A stretch of DNA of 64,000 nucleotides, from contig NZ_KV887140.1 of assembly GCF_001956315.1 (NCBI RefSeq), positions 60,040-124,039 of the forward strand. The letters run 5' to 3'. The stretch comes from Sphingomonas montana (GTDB lineage Bacteria; Pseudomonadota; Alphaproteobacteria; Sphingomonadales; Sphingomonadaceae). The notes below the pieces were generated by a model. That model ran no database searches, was not told the DNA's origin, and was given only the letters and a program-made list of their open reading frames with translations. The stretch's first letter is position 1. Each line of letters begins with the position of its first letter. Positions 17,990 through 26,021 of the stretch are shown in pieces. The translations under genes were made by a program, and so were the position numbers.

Positions 17990-18579
17990 CGGGTCGCGCC
18001 GGTCACGCCGGTCGCGTCGAGCGCGCGGTTCAGCGCCAGCACGTTCACATGCGCGTCACCCAATATGCCCATTACCGGGGACTCGACATGCGCCGTCACC
18101 AGCGCACGGAGCCGTTCTGCCGGCATGCCGCGCACCTTGGCCACGCGTTCCACCTGCGCCAGTGCGGCGGCAGGCGACAGATCGGGGTCGAGACCGGACC
18201 CTGACGCGGTCACGAGGTCCGCGGGCAGCGGCGCGGTGTTGCCCGCAGCACGCTGTTTCGCGACGTCGGGCGTGATGCGGTCGACCAGCGCCTGCGACGT
18301 CGGGCCGAGGTTCGATCCGGACGAGGCAAGCCCGTCATAGCCCTTGCCCGCCGCGGACGGCCGCGTCTGGAAATAGCGGTCGGCGACGAACGCCTGGCCG
18401 ACGACGGTCGAACCGATCGCGCGGCCGCCCTCCATGACCAGGCTGCCATTGGCCTGGACGGGGAAGAATGTCTGTCCGATCCCGGTCATGGCCAGCGGAT
18501 AACCGATCCCGAGCAGCAGCGCGAACAGGATCGTCATGACGAAAGCGGGCCGCAGCGCGCTGGTGAAGTCGTTGCCCAT
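17986..18579 (-). CDS. kdpC: Potassium-transporting ATPase subunit KdpC
   Basis: 197 aa, the normal size. One N-terminal membrane helix (about 12-33, FVMTILFALLLGIGYPLAMTG) anchors a periplasmic domain with the family blocks GSTVVGQAF, FQTRPSAAG and ASGSGLDPDLSP. KdpC stabilises the KdpFABC P-type ATPase, which imports K+ with high affinity at low external K+. The same frame is open further upstream in the antisense of kdpB, but the ATG at 18579 matches the family start and lies 11 bp after kdpB. Its last 4 bases overlap the TTG start of kdpD. Confidence 0.96.
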   Translation of the reverse strand: MGNDFTSALRPAFVMTILFALLLGIGYPLAMTGIGQTFFPVQANGSLVMEGGRAIGSTVVGQAFVADRYFQTRPSAAGKGYDGLASSGSNLGPTSQALVDRITPDVAKQRAAGNTAPLPADLVTASGSGLDPDLSPAAALAQVERVAKVRGMPAERLRALVTAHVESPVMGILGDAHVNVLALNRALDATGVTGATR

Positions 18580-18590
18580 CAGATGTTCCT

Positions 18591-20627
18591 TCAGGCGAGA
18601 CCGAGGCCGCGAACGGCCAGGTCGATGATCTTGATACCGACGAACGGCGCGATGAGCCCGCCCAGCCCGTAGACGGCGAGGTTGCGCGCCAGCAGCGGGC
18701 CGGCGGCCATCGGCTTGTACGCCACGCCTTTCAGCGCGAGCGGCACGAGCAGCGGGATGATGACCGCGTTGAAGATGATTGCCGACAGGATGGCGCTTTC
18801 GGGCGACCCCAGCCGCATCACGTTCAGCACGCCCAGCCCGGGGTACAGCACGACGAACATGGCCGGGATGATCGCAAAATATTTCGCGACGTCGTTGGCG
18901 ACCGAAAAGGTCGTCAGCGCCCCGCGCGTCATGAGCAGCTGCTTGCCCAGCCCCACGATCTCGATCAGCTTGGTCGGATCGCTGTCCAGGTCGACCATGT
19001 TGCCGGCCTCGCGCGCGGCCTGCGTGCCGGTGTTCATCGCCACGCCCACGTCGGCCTGCGCCAGCGCCGGTGCGTCGTTGGTGCCGTCGCCACACATCGC
19101 GACCAGCCGCCCGCCTTCCTGTTCCTTGCGGATCAGCGCCAGCTTGTCCTCCGGCGTCGCCTGCGCCAGGAAATCGTCCACCCCGGCCTCGGCCGCGATC
19201 GCCGCGGCGGTCAGCGGGTTGTCCCCCGTGATCATCACGGTGCGGATGCCCATGGTGCGCAGTTCGCCGAACCGTTCGCGGATGCCGGCCTTCACCACGT
19301 CCTTCAGAAAGATCGCGCCCAGCAGGCGGCCGTCGCGGGCCACCGCCAGCGGGGTGCCGCCCGCCCGCGCGATCTCGTCGGTGATGCGGCGCAGTTCGGT
19401 CGCGGTTGCGGTCTGACCCGCCCCCGCATTGGCCTTGAGGATCGAGTCGACCGCCCCCTTCTGGATCAGCGATCCGCCGGTCCGCACGCCGGAGATCCGG
19501 GTCTGCGCGGTGAACGGTATGACCTCCGCGTCGTCTGGCAGTGCCGTGGTGGAGACGCCGAAGCGGTCGCGCGCCAGGATCACGATCGATCGGCCCTCGG
19601 GCGTCTCGTCGGCCAGGCTGGCGAGCAGTGCCGCCTCCGCCAGTTCGGCGGCGCTGGTGCCGGACACCGCCCGGAACTGGCTGGCCTGCCGGTCGCCGAT
19701 CGTGATCGTGCCGGTCTTGTCGAGCAGCAGGACGTCGATGTCGCCTGCCGCCTCGACCGCGCGGCCGGACTTGGCGAGCACGTTGAACCGCACCAGCCGG
19801 TCCATCCCCGCAATGCCGATGGCGGACAGCAGCGCCGCGATCGTCGTGGGAATGAGCGTGATGAGCAGCGCCGCCAGGATCGCGACCGGCACGCTGCCGC
19901 CCGCATAGCTGGCAAAGCCCGGAATGGTGCCGACCGCGATCAGGAAGATGATCGTCAGGCCGACCAGCAGCAGCGTCAGCGCGATCTCGTTCGGCGTCTT
20001 CTGGCGCTCGGCCCCCTCGACCAGCGCGATCATGCGGTCGAGGAACCCCTCGCCCGGGTTGACCGTCACCTTCACGCGGATCTCGTCGGAGATGACGCGC
20101 GTGCCCGCGGTGACCGCCGACCGGTCGCCGCCCGCCTCGCGGATCACCGGCGCGCTTTCGCCGGTGATGGCCGCTTCGTTGACCGATGCGACGCCCGACA
20201 CGACGTCGCCGTCGGACGGAATCAGGTCGCCCGTCTCGACCAGCACGATGTCGCCGACACGCAGCGCGCTGGCGGCAACCTCGTCATAGGCGCGGCCATC
20301 ACCTTTGAGCCGTTTGGCCTGGAGTTCGGACTTGGTCGCGCGCAGCGACGCGGCCTGCGCCTTGCCGCGCCCTTCGGCCAGCGCCTCGGCAAAGGTGCCG
20401 AACAGCACCGTCAGCCAGAGCCAGACGACGAGTTGCAGCTTGAAACCGGTGGTGAGCCCGTCCTGCCCGATCACGAGCAGGACGGTCATCAGCGCGGCGA
20501 CGACGGCGGTGACGAACATCACCGGGTTACGGATCAGCTGGCGCGGGTCCAGCTTGCGGAAGGCGTCACCGATCGCCGGACCGATCAGGTCCGCCGTGAA
20601 CAGCGATTTGGTTTGCGTGCGTGCCAT
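18591..20627 (-). CDS. kdpB: Potassium-transporting ATPase ATP-binding subunit KdpB
   Basis: 678 aa P-type ATPase. The phosphorylation motif is [11 protein letters not shown] with Asp303; the actuator motif is TGESAPV; the hinge is [16 protein letters not shown]; seven membrane segments are apparent. KdpB hydrolyses ATP to drive K+ import through KdpA. The ATG at 20627 ([10 protein letters not shown]) is chosen over upstream in-frame codons because it matches family length and sits 14 bp after the kdpA stop. It is in the middle of the operon. Confidence 0.97.
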   Translation of the reverse strand: MARTQTKSLFTADLIGPAIGDAFRKLDPRQLIRNPVMFVTAVVAALMTVLLVIGQDGLTTGFKLQLVVWLWLTVLFGTFAEALAEGRGKAQAASLRATKSELQAKRLKGDGRAYDEVAASALRVGDIVLVETGDLIPSDGDVVSGVASVNEAAITGESAPVIREAGGDRSAVTAGTRVISDEIRVKVTVNPGEGFLDRMIALVEGAERQKTPNEIALTLLLVGLTIIFLIAVGTIPGFASYAGGSVPVAILAALLITLIPTTIAALLSAIGIAGMDRLVRFNVLAKSGRAVEAAGDIDVLLLDKTGTITIGDRQASQFRAVSGTSAAELAEAALLASLADETPEGRSIVILARDRFGVSTTALPDDAEVIPFTAQTRISGVRTGGSLIQKGAVDSILKANAGAGQTATATELRRITDEIARAGGTPLAVARDGRLLGAIFLKDVVKAGIRERFGELRTMGIRTVMITGDNPLTAAAIAAEAGVDDFLAQATPEDKLALIRKEQEGGRLVAMCGDGTNDAPALAQADVGVAMNTGTQAAREAGNMVDLDSDPTKLIEIVGLGKQLLMTRGALTTFSVANDVAKYFAIIPAMFVVLYPGLGVLNVMRLGSPESAILSAIIFNAVIIPLLVPLALKGVAYKPMAAGPLLARNLAVYGLGGLIAPFVGIKIIDLAVRGLGLA

Positions 20628-20641
20628 CAGGGCTTGTCCCG

Positions 20642-22345
20642 TCAGATTGTTTTGCCGCTGATCATCGCAAGATGATCGGCGATGGGACCGAGCGCCAGGC
20701 TCGGCAGGAAGGTGAGGCCACCGACGATCAGGATGATCCCGATCAGCAGGCCCACCCACAGCGCGCCCGTCGTCGGGAAGGACCCGGCGCTTTCCGGCGT
20801 GTGGGTCTTGGACGCCAGCGAGCCCGCGATGGCGAGCATCGGGACGATCACGAAGAACCGCCCCAGCCACATCGCGACACCCAGCAGCCCGTCATAATAA
20901 GGCGTGTTGGCCGTCAGGCCGGCAAAGGCCGAGCCGTTGTTCCCGACGCCGCTGGTGAACGCGTACAGGATCTCGGTGAAGCCGTGCGGCCCCTTGTTCA
21001 GCGGCCCGGCGAGCCCCGATGGAAGGACCGCGCTGAGCGCCGTGAAGCCCAGGATGACGAGCGGCAGGATGGCGATCGCCAGCACCGCCAGCTTCACCTC
21101 ACGCCCCTCGATCTTTTTGCCGACATATTCCGGCGTGCGGCCGACCATCAGTCCGGCGACGAACACCGCCAGGATCGCGAACAGCAGGAAGCCGTAGATG
21201 CCCGCGCCGACGCCGCCGATCACGACCTCGCCCAGCTGGATGTTCAGCAGCGGGATCATGCCGCCAAGCGCCGTGAAGCTGTCGTGCATGCCGTTCACCG
21301 CACCGCAGGATGCGGCCGTGGTGACGACCGCGAACAGCGCGGACGCGGCCATGCCGAACCTGACCTCCTTGCCCTCCATGTTGCCGCCCGCGACGCCCAG
21401 CTGGTGGACGATTGGGTTGCCGGCCGCTTCCTGCCAGTAAGTGACGGTAACACCCGCCAGGAACAGGATGACCATGGCGGACAGGATCGCCCAGCCCTGC
21501 CGCGTGTTGCCGACCGCCTTGCCGAACGTCCAGGTCAGACCGAACCCGATGACGAAGATCGACAGCATCTGGATGAGGTTGGTAAGCGCGGTCGGATTCT
21601 CGAACGGGTGCGCGCTGTTCGCGTTGAAGAAGCCGCCACCGTTCGTGCCGAGCATCTTGATCGCTTCCTGGCTGGCTACGGGGCCGATCGCCAGCACCTG
21701 GCTGACGCCTTCCAGTGTCGTGATGTCGACGGTCCCGGCCATCGTCTGCGGCACGCCGCTGGCAGTGTAGAAGACCGTGAGCACAACGCAGAACGGCAGC
21801 AGCAGATAGAGCGTGACGCGCGTCGCATCCGCCCAGAAATTGCCGATCGTGGCGCTCGACCGCCGCGCGAAACCGCGGAACAGCGCAAACGCCAGCGCGA
21901 TGCCCGTCGCGGCGGACAGGAAGTTGTGAATCGTCAGGCCGAACATCTGGGCAAGGTTCGACATCGTCGATTCCCCGCCATAGCTCTGCCAGTTAGTGTT
22001 GGTCGTGAAGCTGACGGCCGTGTTGAACGCCAGATGCTCCGACAGGCCGGGCAACCCCTGGGGGTTCCCGGGCAGCACGCCCTGCAGGCGCAGCACCGCA
22101 TAGGTCAGCAGCATCAGCAGCGCGTTGAACGTCAACATGTGGAGCGTATAGCGCCGCCAGCCCTGCTCCTTGGCCGGATCGATGCCGGACAGCCGGTAGA
22201 AGCCGCGCTCCACCGGCCCGAGGACGAGGTGCAGCGGCGTACGGCGCCCTTCGTAGAGTGCGAAGAGGTAGCTGCCGACGGGCTTGGTCAACGCCAGCAG
22301 GATGCCGACGAAGCCGAGGATCAGGATCCATCCCTGGATGGTCAT
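20642..22345 (-). CDS. kdpA: Potassium-transporting ATPase potassium-binding subunit KdpA
   Basis: 567 aa with about ten membrane segments. It carries the SKT-superfamily selectivity loops: [10 protein letters not shown] in the first repeat, [15 protein letters not shown], the conserved [12 protein letters not shown] and [11 protein letters not shown]. KdpA forms the K+ pathway of the KdpFABC complex in the cytoplasmic membrane. Start ATG at 22345, 16 bp after the kdpF stop, preceded by an AGGAG-like stretch (AAAGGAGCGCATCCTG). Confidence 0.97.
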   Translation of the reverse strand: MTIQGWILILGFVGILLALTKPVGSYLFALYEGRRTPLHLVLGPVERGFYRLSGIDPAKEQGWRRYTLHMLTFNALLMLLTYAVLRLQGVLPGNPQGLPGLSEHLAFNTAVSFTTNTNWQSYGGESTMSNLAQMFGLTIHNFLSAATGIALAFALFRGFARRSSATIGNFWADATRVTLYLLLPFCVVLTVFYTASGVPQTMAGTVDITTLEGVSQVLAIGPVASQEAIKMLGTNGGGFFNANSAHPFENPTALTNLIQMLSIFVIGFGLTWTFGKAVGNTRQGWAILSAMVILFLAGVTVTYWQEAAGNPIVHQLGVAGGNMEGKEVRFGMAASALFAVVTTAASCGAVNGMHDSFTALGGMIPLLNIQLGEVVIGGVGAGIYGFLLFAILAVFVAGLMVGRTPEYVGKKIEGREVKLAVLAIAILPLVILGFTALSAVLPSGLAGPLNKGPHGFTEILYAFTSGVGNNGSAFAGLTANTPYYDGLLGVAMWLGRFFVIVPMLAIAGSLASKTHTPESAGSFPTTGALWVGLLIGIILIVGGLTFLPSLALGPIADHLAMISGKTI

Positions 22346-22361
22346 CAGGATGCGCTCCTTT

Positions 22362-22451
22362 CTAGAAGCGTTCGGGGCGGATCAGGACCGCCACGAGGTA
22401 AAGGAGGAGGCCGAGCGCGGTGATCGCGGCGAGCCAGAGATCGAGGTTCAT
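22362..22451 (-). CDS. kdpF: KdpF, small membrane subunit of the Kdp ATPase
   Basis: 29 aa, a single hydrophobic helix with the typical end [11 protein letters not shown] followed by TAG; the C-terminal RPERF is the hallmark of KdpF proteins. KdpF is a lipid-like stabilising peptide of the KdpFABC complex. It is short enough that automatic gene callers often omit it. It lies 16 bp upstream of kdpA and 16 bp downstream of another micro-gene. Confidence 0.9.
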   Translation of the reverse strand: MNLDLWLAAITALGLLLYLVAVLIRPERF

Positions 22452-22467
22452 GCGCGCGTCCTTGACA

Positions 22468-22551
22468 TCATGCCGCGTCGCACAGCCGGACATAGGCCAG
22501 CGTCGCCGCCACCAGTCCGACCATGATCGCTATCCAGAGCAGGTCCTGCAT
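22468..22551 (-). CDS. 27-aa single-helix membrane peptide upstream of kdpF
   Basis: Reads MQDLLWIAIMVGLVAATLAY then VRLCDAA and stops at TGA. It is one predicted membrane helix ending in a Tyr-x-x-x-Cys pattern. I recall similar 25-30 aa peptides with a YVxxC end immediately before kdpF in other bacteria, usually unannotated, but have not checked this. Start ATG at 22551 with an AGGACCG stretch 5 bases upstream. It is 16 bp from the porin stop and 16 bp from the kdpF start, so it is embedded in the operon. Its role is unknown; a second KdpF-like stabiliser or a sensor peptide is possible. Confidence 0.72.
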   Translation of the reverse strand: MQDLLWIAIMVGLVAATLAYVRLCDAA

Positions 22552-22567
22552 CGTCGGTCCTTTGCGT

Positions 22568-23410
22568 TCAGAAAGCGGTGGTCAGCGACAGCACGATCGT
22601 GCCGTCGGCGATGCTGCCGGTGCCGTCCTGCCCCTTGCTGAAGCTGGGCTGGAGATAGGCGGCGTCGCGGCGCGAAATGTCCGTGTCGACATAGCTGACG
22701 TTCAGGGTCAGGTTCCGATAGGTCGCGTCCGCGCCCACCGCCCAGTCCCAATAGTCGCCGGTCGGCGTCACGCTGGTCGCGTTCGGGCCGAGCCCGTCAT
22801 TGCCCCAGCTATGGCCGATATGCGCCTTGGCGGTGATCGGCGTACCGGTCAGCGCGACCGCGCCGTCGCCCGCCAGATACAGATTGTCCTCCTTGTCGCC
22901 CGCGTCGGTATAGACGCCGGCGGCGGCATCCGTGCCGGTCGCGTACCAGCGGCCGAGCGCCTGCTGCTTGGGGGCATAGGCAACGCTGGCGGTCAGCGTG
23001 GCGGCGCCGGCTGTGCCGGTCAGCTTGGCATAGGGTTCGGCGAAATCGGTCTTCGACGCGCCGCCGGGGTACATGTACCACACCAGCCCGACGTCGATCG
23101 TCGCGCTGTCGCCCAGCTTGTGCTTGTACCCGCCGATCAGGTCGAGTTCCATGTTGGACCCGCCGAACGTGCCCCAGCCGGACAGGTTAGACCCCCATGC
23201 GCCCACGTAGAGGCCGCTGGCGTGCGACACGGTCAGCCCGGCCTGCACGGCCATATCCTTGTCGGACTGCGACACGCCTCGGAATCGGTAGTCGGACACG
23301 ATCGCGGCCGCGCCGTTGATCGTGATCGGCGACGGCGCGGCATCCTGCGCCGCGGCCGGCACGGCCACCCCGGCCAGCACTGCAAAAGCTGCAAATCGAA
23401 ACGCGTTCAT
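22568..23410 (-). CDS. TorF-family putative porin (first gene of the kdp operon)
   Basis: 280 aa. Signal peptide MNAFRFAAFAVLAGVAVPAA then a mature barrel of the TorF/TIGR02001 type: SDYRFRGVSQSDKDMAVQAG, WGSNLSGWGTFGGSNMELD, YMYPGGASKTDFAEPYA, ending in Phe as outer-membrane barrels do. The ATG at 23410 is chosen because it starts the signal peptide. Only 16 bp, with no hairpin, separate its stop from the 27-aa peptide and kdpF, so it is probably co-transcribed with kdpFABCD and may carry ions across the outer membrane. A close paralogue stands alone at 57488-58333. Confidence 0.88.
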   Translation of the reverse strand: MNAFRFAAFAVLAGVAVPAAAQDAAPSPITINGAAAIVSDYRFRGVSQSDKDMAVQAGLTVSHASGLYVGAWGSNLSGWGTFGGSNMELDLIGGYKHKLGDSATIDVGLVWYMYPGGASKTDFAEPYAKLTGTAGAATLTASVAYAPKQQALGRWYATGTDAAAGVYTDAGDKEDNLYLAGDGAVALTGTPITAKAHIGHSWGNDGLGPNATSVTPTGDYWDWAVGADATYRNLTLNVSYVDTDISRRDAAYLQPSFSKGQDGTGSIADGTIVLSLTTAF

Positions 23411-23789
23411 CTCTGTCCCCATCGTCCGATCCGCCCGGGTCATGGTCGACCGGCGAATCGTGAGGACAGTCAATTAGGCCCGCACCGCATAGGGTTTCGA
23501 GCCGGGCCGGAACCCGTCGCCATATGTTTCGCATAGTGTTTGCGACAACTTCGCGATCTCGCTCGCAAGGCGCAGGCGCAGCGGATGGACGGCATGGTGC
23601 AGGGTTTCCGGCGATGGCAGGAACCACTCCCAACCCCGTCATCCTGACGGACATCAGGATCCACTGTCATTACGCAGGCGGGTGTCTGAACCGTAGTGAT
23701 AACGGATCCCGACTTTCGTCAGGATGGCGCCGGAAAGGCGGCATTCCAAGTTCGACGGATCAGGGCACAGACCGGCACCCCGCCCGCCG
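23411..23789. other. Gene-free region upstream of the porin-kdp operon
   Basis: 379 bp between the ribBX stop and the porin start. It holds one family A palindrome (23638-23728). Reading leftward towards the porin there is a TTGACT hexamer near 23472 that could be a -35 box, but no convincing -10 partner was found. I see no gene, riboswitch or KdpE-type A/T-rich operator here. Confidence 0.5.
23638..23728. repeat. Palindromic element, family A, copy 4
   Basis: Left arm GTCATCCTGACGGACATCAG then GATCCACTGTCATTACG; right arm CGTAGTGATAACGGATCCCG then ACTTTCGTCAGGATGGC. Some positions are decayed relative to other copies (ACTGTCAT for ATTATCAC), while the terminal hairpins are kept. It lies about 230 bp upstream of the TorF porin start. 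Confidence 0.8.
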
Positions 23790-24914
23790 TCAGTCGATGC
23801 GGCGCTCGCCCTCGATCGACAGGCCGTAGCCGTCCAGCCCGACCAGCGTATGGTGCGTGTTGGTCAGCAGGATCATGCCCTTGACGCCCAGTTCGGTCAG
23901 GATCGACGCACCGACGCCATAGTCGCGCAGCGCCTCCATCTCCGCGACGGTCGCCTCGCCCGAACGGACGCGTAGTGCGGTGGTGAACGCGTCCTGGTCT
24001 GTGCTGTTGATGATGACGATCACGCCGGCGCCCTCCTCGCCGATGATCTCCATCGATCGCTGGAGCAGCCCGCCACGCCCGCTCAGATCGTTGAAGATAT
24101 CGGCGAACGGCGACAGCGCGTGCATCCGCACCAGCGTCGGCTTGTCCGGGTCGATCACCCCCTTGGCCAGTACCAGCTGCTCGCTGTTGGTGGCGCGGTT
24201 CCAGAACGTCATCGCCTTCCAGTCGCCACCCCAATGACTGGCGAATTCCGCCTCCGCACGCTTTTCGACCAGATGGTCGTAGCGCCGACGATAGGCGATC
24301 AGGTCACGGATCGTCCCGACCTTCAGGTTGTGGTGCTGCGCGAAGGCGACCAGATCGTCCAGCCGTGCCATCGTGCCGTCGTCCTTCATGATCTCGCAGA
24401 TCACGCCCGACGGGTTCAGGCCGGCCAGCCGCGCAATGTCCACCGCCGCCTCTGTATGGCCGGTGCGGACCAGCACGCCGCCATCCTTGGCGATCAGCGG
24501 AAAGACATGGCCCGGCGACACCAGCGCGTCCGCGCCATGGGCGGAGTCGATCGCGACGGCGATCGTGCGCGCGCGGTCGGCCGCGGAAATGCCGGTCGAC
24601 ACGCCCTCCCGCGCCTCGATCGATACGGTGAAGGCGGTGCCGTGGCGGGTTCCGTTCGCACGCGTCATGGGTTCCAGCCCAAGTTGCGTCGTCCGCTCGC
24701 TTGTCATCGCCAGGCAGATTAGGCCACGGCCGAACCGCGCCATGAAATTGATCGCGTCCGGCGTCGCCATCTGTGCCGGTATGATCAGGTCGCCCTCGTT
24801 CTCGCGATCCTCGTCATCGACCAGGATGATCATCCGCCCGTTGCGCGCCTCGTCGATCAGCTCCTCCGGCGACGAGAGGAAACCATGCCTGATATGCGCC
24901 AACGCGGTATTCAT
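23790..24914 (-). CDS. ribB: 3,4-dihydroxy-2-butanone-4-phosphate synthase with degenerate GTP cyclohydrolase II domain (RibBX type)
   Basis: 374 aa. The N-terminal half (about 15-215) is an intact RibB domain with DDEDRENEGDLI and RANGTRHGTAF; it makes 3,4-dihydroxy-2-butanone 4-phosphate from ribulose 5-phosphate for riboflavin synthesis. The C-terminal half aligns with GTP cyclohydrolase II but has lost the three zinc cysteines: the stretch that should contain C-x10-C-x-C reads LSPFADIFNDLSGRGGLLQR, and the arginine motif is gone. This matches the RibBX variant described in Proteobacteria, so the GTP cyclohydrolase step must be encoded elsewhere. The ATG at 24914 starts MNTALAHIRHG; an upstream in-frame ATG would add 23 residues outside the family. 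No FMN riboswitch is visible upstream. Confidence 0.9.
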   Translation of the reverse strand: MNTALAHIRHGFLSSPEELIDEARNGRMIILVDDEDRENEGDLIIPAQMATPDAINFMARFGRGLICLAMTSERTTQLGLEPMTRANGTRHGTAFTVSIEAREGVSTGISAADRARTIAVAIDSAHGADALVSPGHVFPLIAKDGGVLVRTGHTEAAVDIARLAGLNPSGVICEIMKDDGTMARLDDLVAFAQHHNLKVGTIRDLIAYRRRYDHLVEKRAEAEFASHWGGDWKAMTFWNRATNSEQLVLAKGVIDPDKPTLVRMHALSPFADIFNDLSGRGGLLQRSMEIIGEEGAGVIVIINSTDQDAFTTALRVRSGEATVAEMEALRDYGVGASILTELGVKGMILLTNTHHTLVGLDGYGLSIEGERRID

Positions 24915-25128
24915 CCGTAGTATCCAGACTCGAGACAAGCTGCCGAAAAGCGAGCATATCGGCGCGCACCGCCATATCCGCAAGTCGCACCGCCCACCCC
25001 GCCGGGGTCCGGTACATTATGCCCACCAGTGCGCGGAAAACGAACGGCAACGGACGTCGCGGCTTGCAACCGTCACGCGAAATGGCGATGGCCCGAACAT
25101 CGCAGGGCAGCCCGGAAGAACGCGCGCA

Positions 25129-25977
25129 ATGACGAACACGCCCCCAGCGCCGCCGCGCACGAACCGTGGCAGCCAGACGTTGCTGCGCGGGCTGGACCTG
25201 CTCGACGTCGTGACCGAACGGTCGATGCGCGTGACCGAACTGTCGGACGTGATGGGCCTGACCCAGATCACGACGCGGCGCATCGTCCGGGCGTTCGTCG
25301 ATCGCGGCTATCTTGCCCCCACGCGGGATGGCGGTGTCCGGCTGGGCGGTGCGCTGATGCGGCTCGGTTCGCTGGCGCGGGAACAGACCGACCTGCTGCG
25401 CGTCGCCCGGCCGGAGATTGCGGCCCTTTCCGCTCGCATCGGCCTGTGCGTCTTCGTTGGCCGCCGCGACGGTGATCAGGCGCTGCATCTCGATCGTGTC
25501 GCCGGACGGCAGCGGCTGGAAGTCGCCACCCGGCCGGGCGACCGCCGCCCCATCGCCGAAACCGGCCTCGGCAAGGCGTTGCTGCTCGATGACGACGCCG
25601 CATCGTGGGAGCGGCTGTTCGGGCAGATGACGGTCCGCGGGCCGATGGCGGCGTGGTTGCGGGGCATGGCCGAAAACGCGGCGGCCGGCATCGTCCTGCA
25701 CCGCAGCGACGACGGCGGCTGCTCACGCTCGGTCGCCGCGCCGATCCGCGACGCGTCGGGCGCGATCGTCGCGGCGATCAGCGTCGCGACCGCCGCGCAA
25801 TATCTCGGCGACGACGCCGTCGCCCGGATCGCGCCGGACGTCGCCACGACGGCCGCGGCGATCAGCCGTTCACTCGGCTGGTCGCCGGACGCGGCACACG
25901 ATGAACCGGCCGGCGCCGCCTCCGGCACGAAACGTCGGTCGCCGCGACCCCGGCGGTCCGGCAATCCGGCCGCGTAA
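25129..25977 (+). CDS. IclR family transcriptional regulator
   Basis: 282 aa from the ATG at 25129, with GGAAGAA about 10 bases upstream. The IclR winged helix spans residues 10-75 (TLLRGLDLLDVVTERSMRVT, then GLTQITTRRIVRAF), followed by the GAF-like effector domain (RIGLCVFVGRRDGD, RPIAETGLGKALL, CSRSVAAPIRD). The frame is open well upstream but that part is antisense of ribBX. The last 30 residues are a basic, low-complexity tail. It is convergent with the pectate lyase gene across a strong hairpin. IclR proteins often control aromatic-acid or sugar-acid catabolism; a link with pectin use is possible but not shown. Confidence 0.9.
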   Translation: MTNTPPAPPRTNRGSQTLLRGLDLLDVVTERSMRVTELSDVMGLTQITTRRIVRAFVDRGYLAPTRDGGVRLGGALMRLGSLAREQTDLLRVARPEIAALSARIGLCVFVGRRDGDQALHLDRVAGRQRLEVATRPGDRRPIAETGLGKALLLDDDAASWERLFGQMTVRGPMAAWLRGMAENAAAGIVLHRSDDGGCSRSVAAPIRDASGAIVAAISVATAAQYLGDDAVARIAPDVATTAAAISRSLGWSPDAAHDEPAGAASGTKRRSPRPRRSGNPAA

Positions 25978-25979
25978 AG

Positions 25980-26011
25980 GCGTGCCCCCGGGGTGATCCC
26001 CGGGGGCACGC
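25980..26011. terminator. Bidirectional terminator-like hairpin between IclR gene and pectate lyase gene
   Basis: A perfect 14-bp stem (GCGTGCCCCCGGGG / CCCCGGGGGCACGC) with a TGAT tetraloop begins 3 bp after the IclR stop codon. There is no T tract, so it is either a factor-assisted terminator or a transcription-collision block for the two convergent genes. Confidence 0.75.
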
Positions 26012-26021
26012 ACGTCGCGCC

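Noticed and set aside
24915..25128. FMN riboswitch upstream of ribBX
   Set aside because: The conserved RFN elements are not present on the minus strand in this gap.
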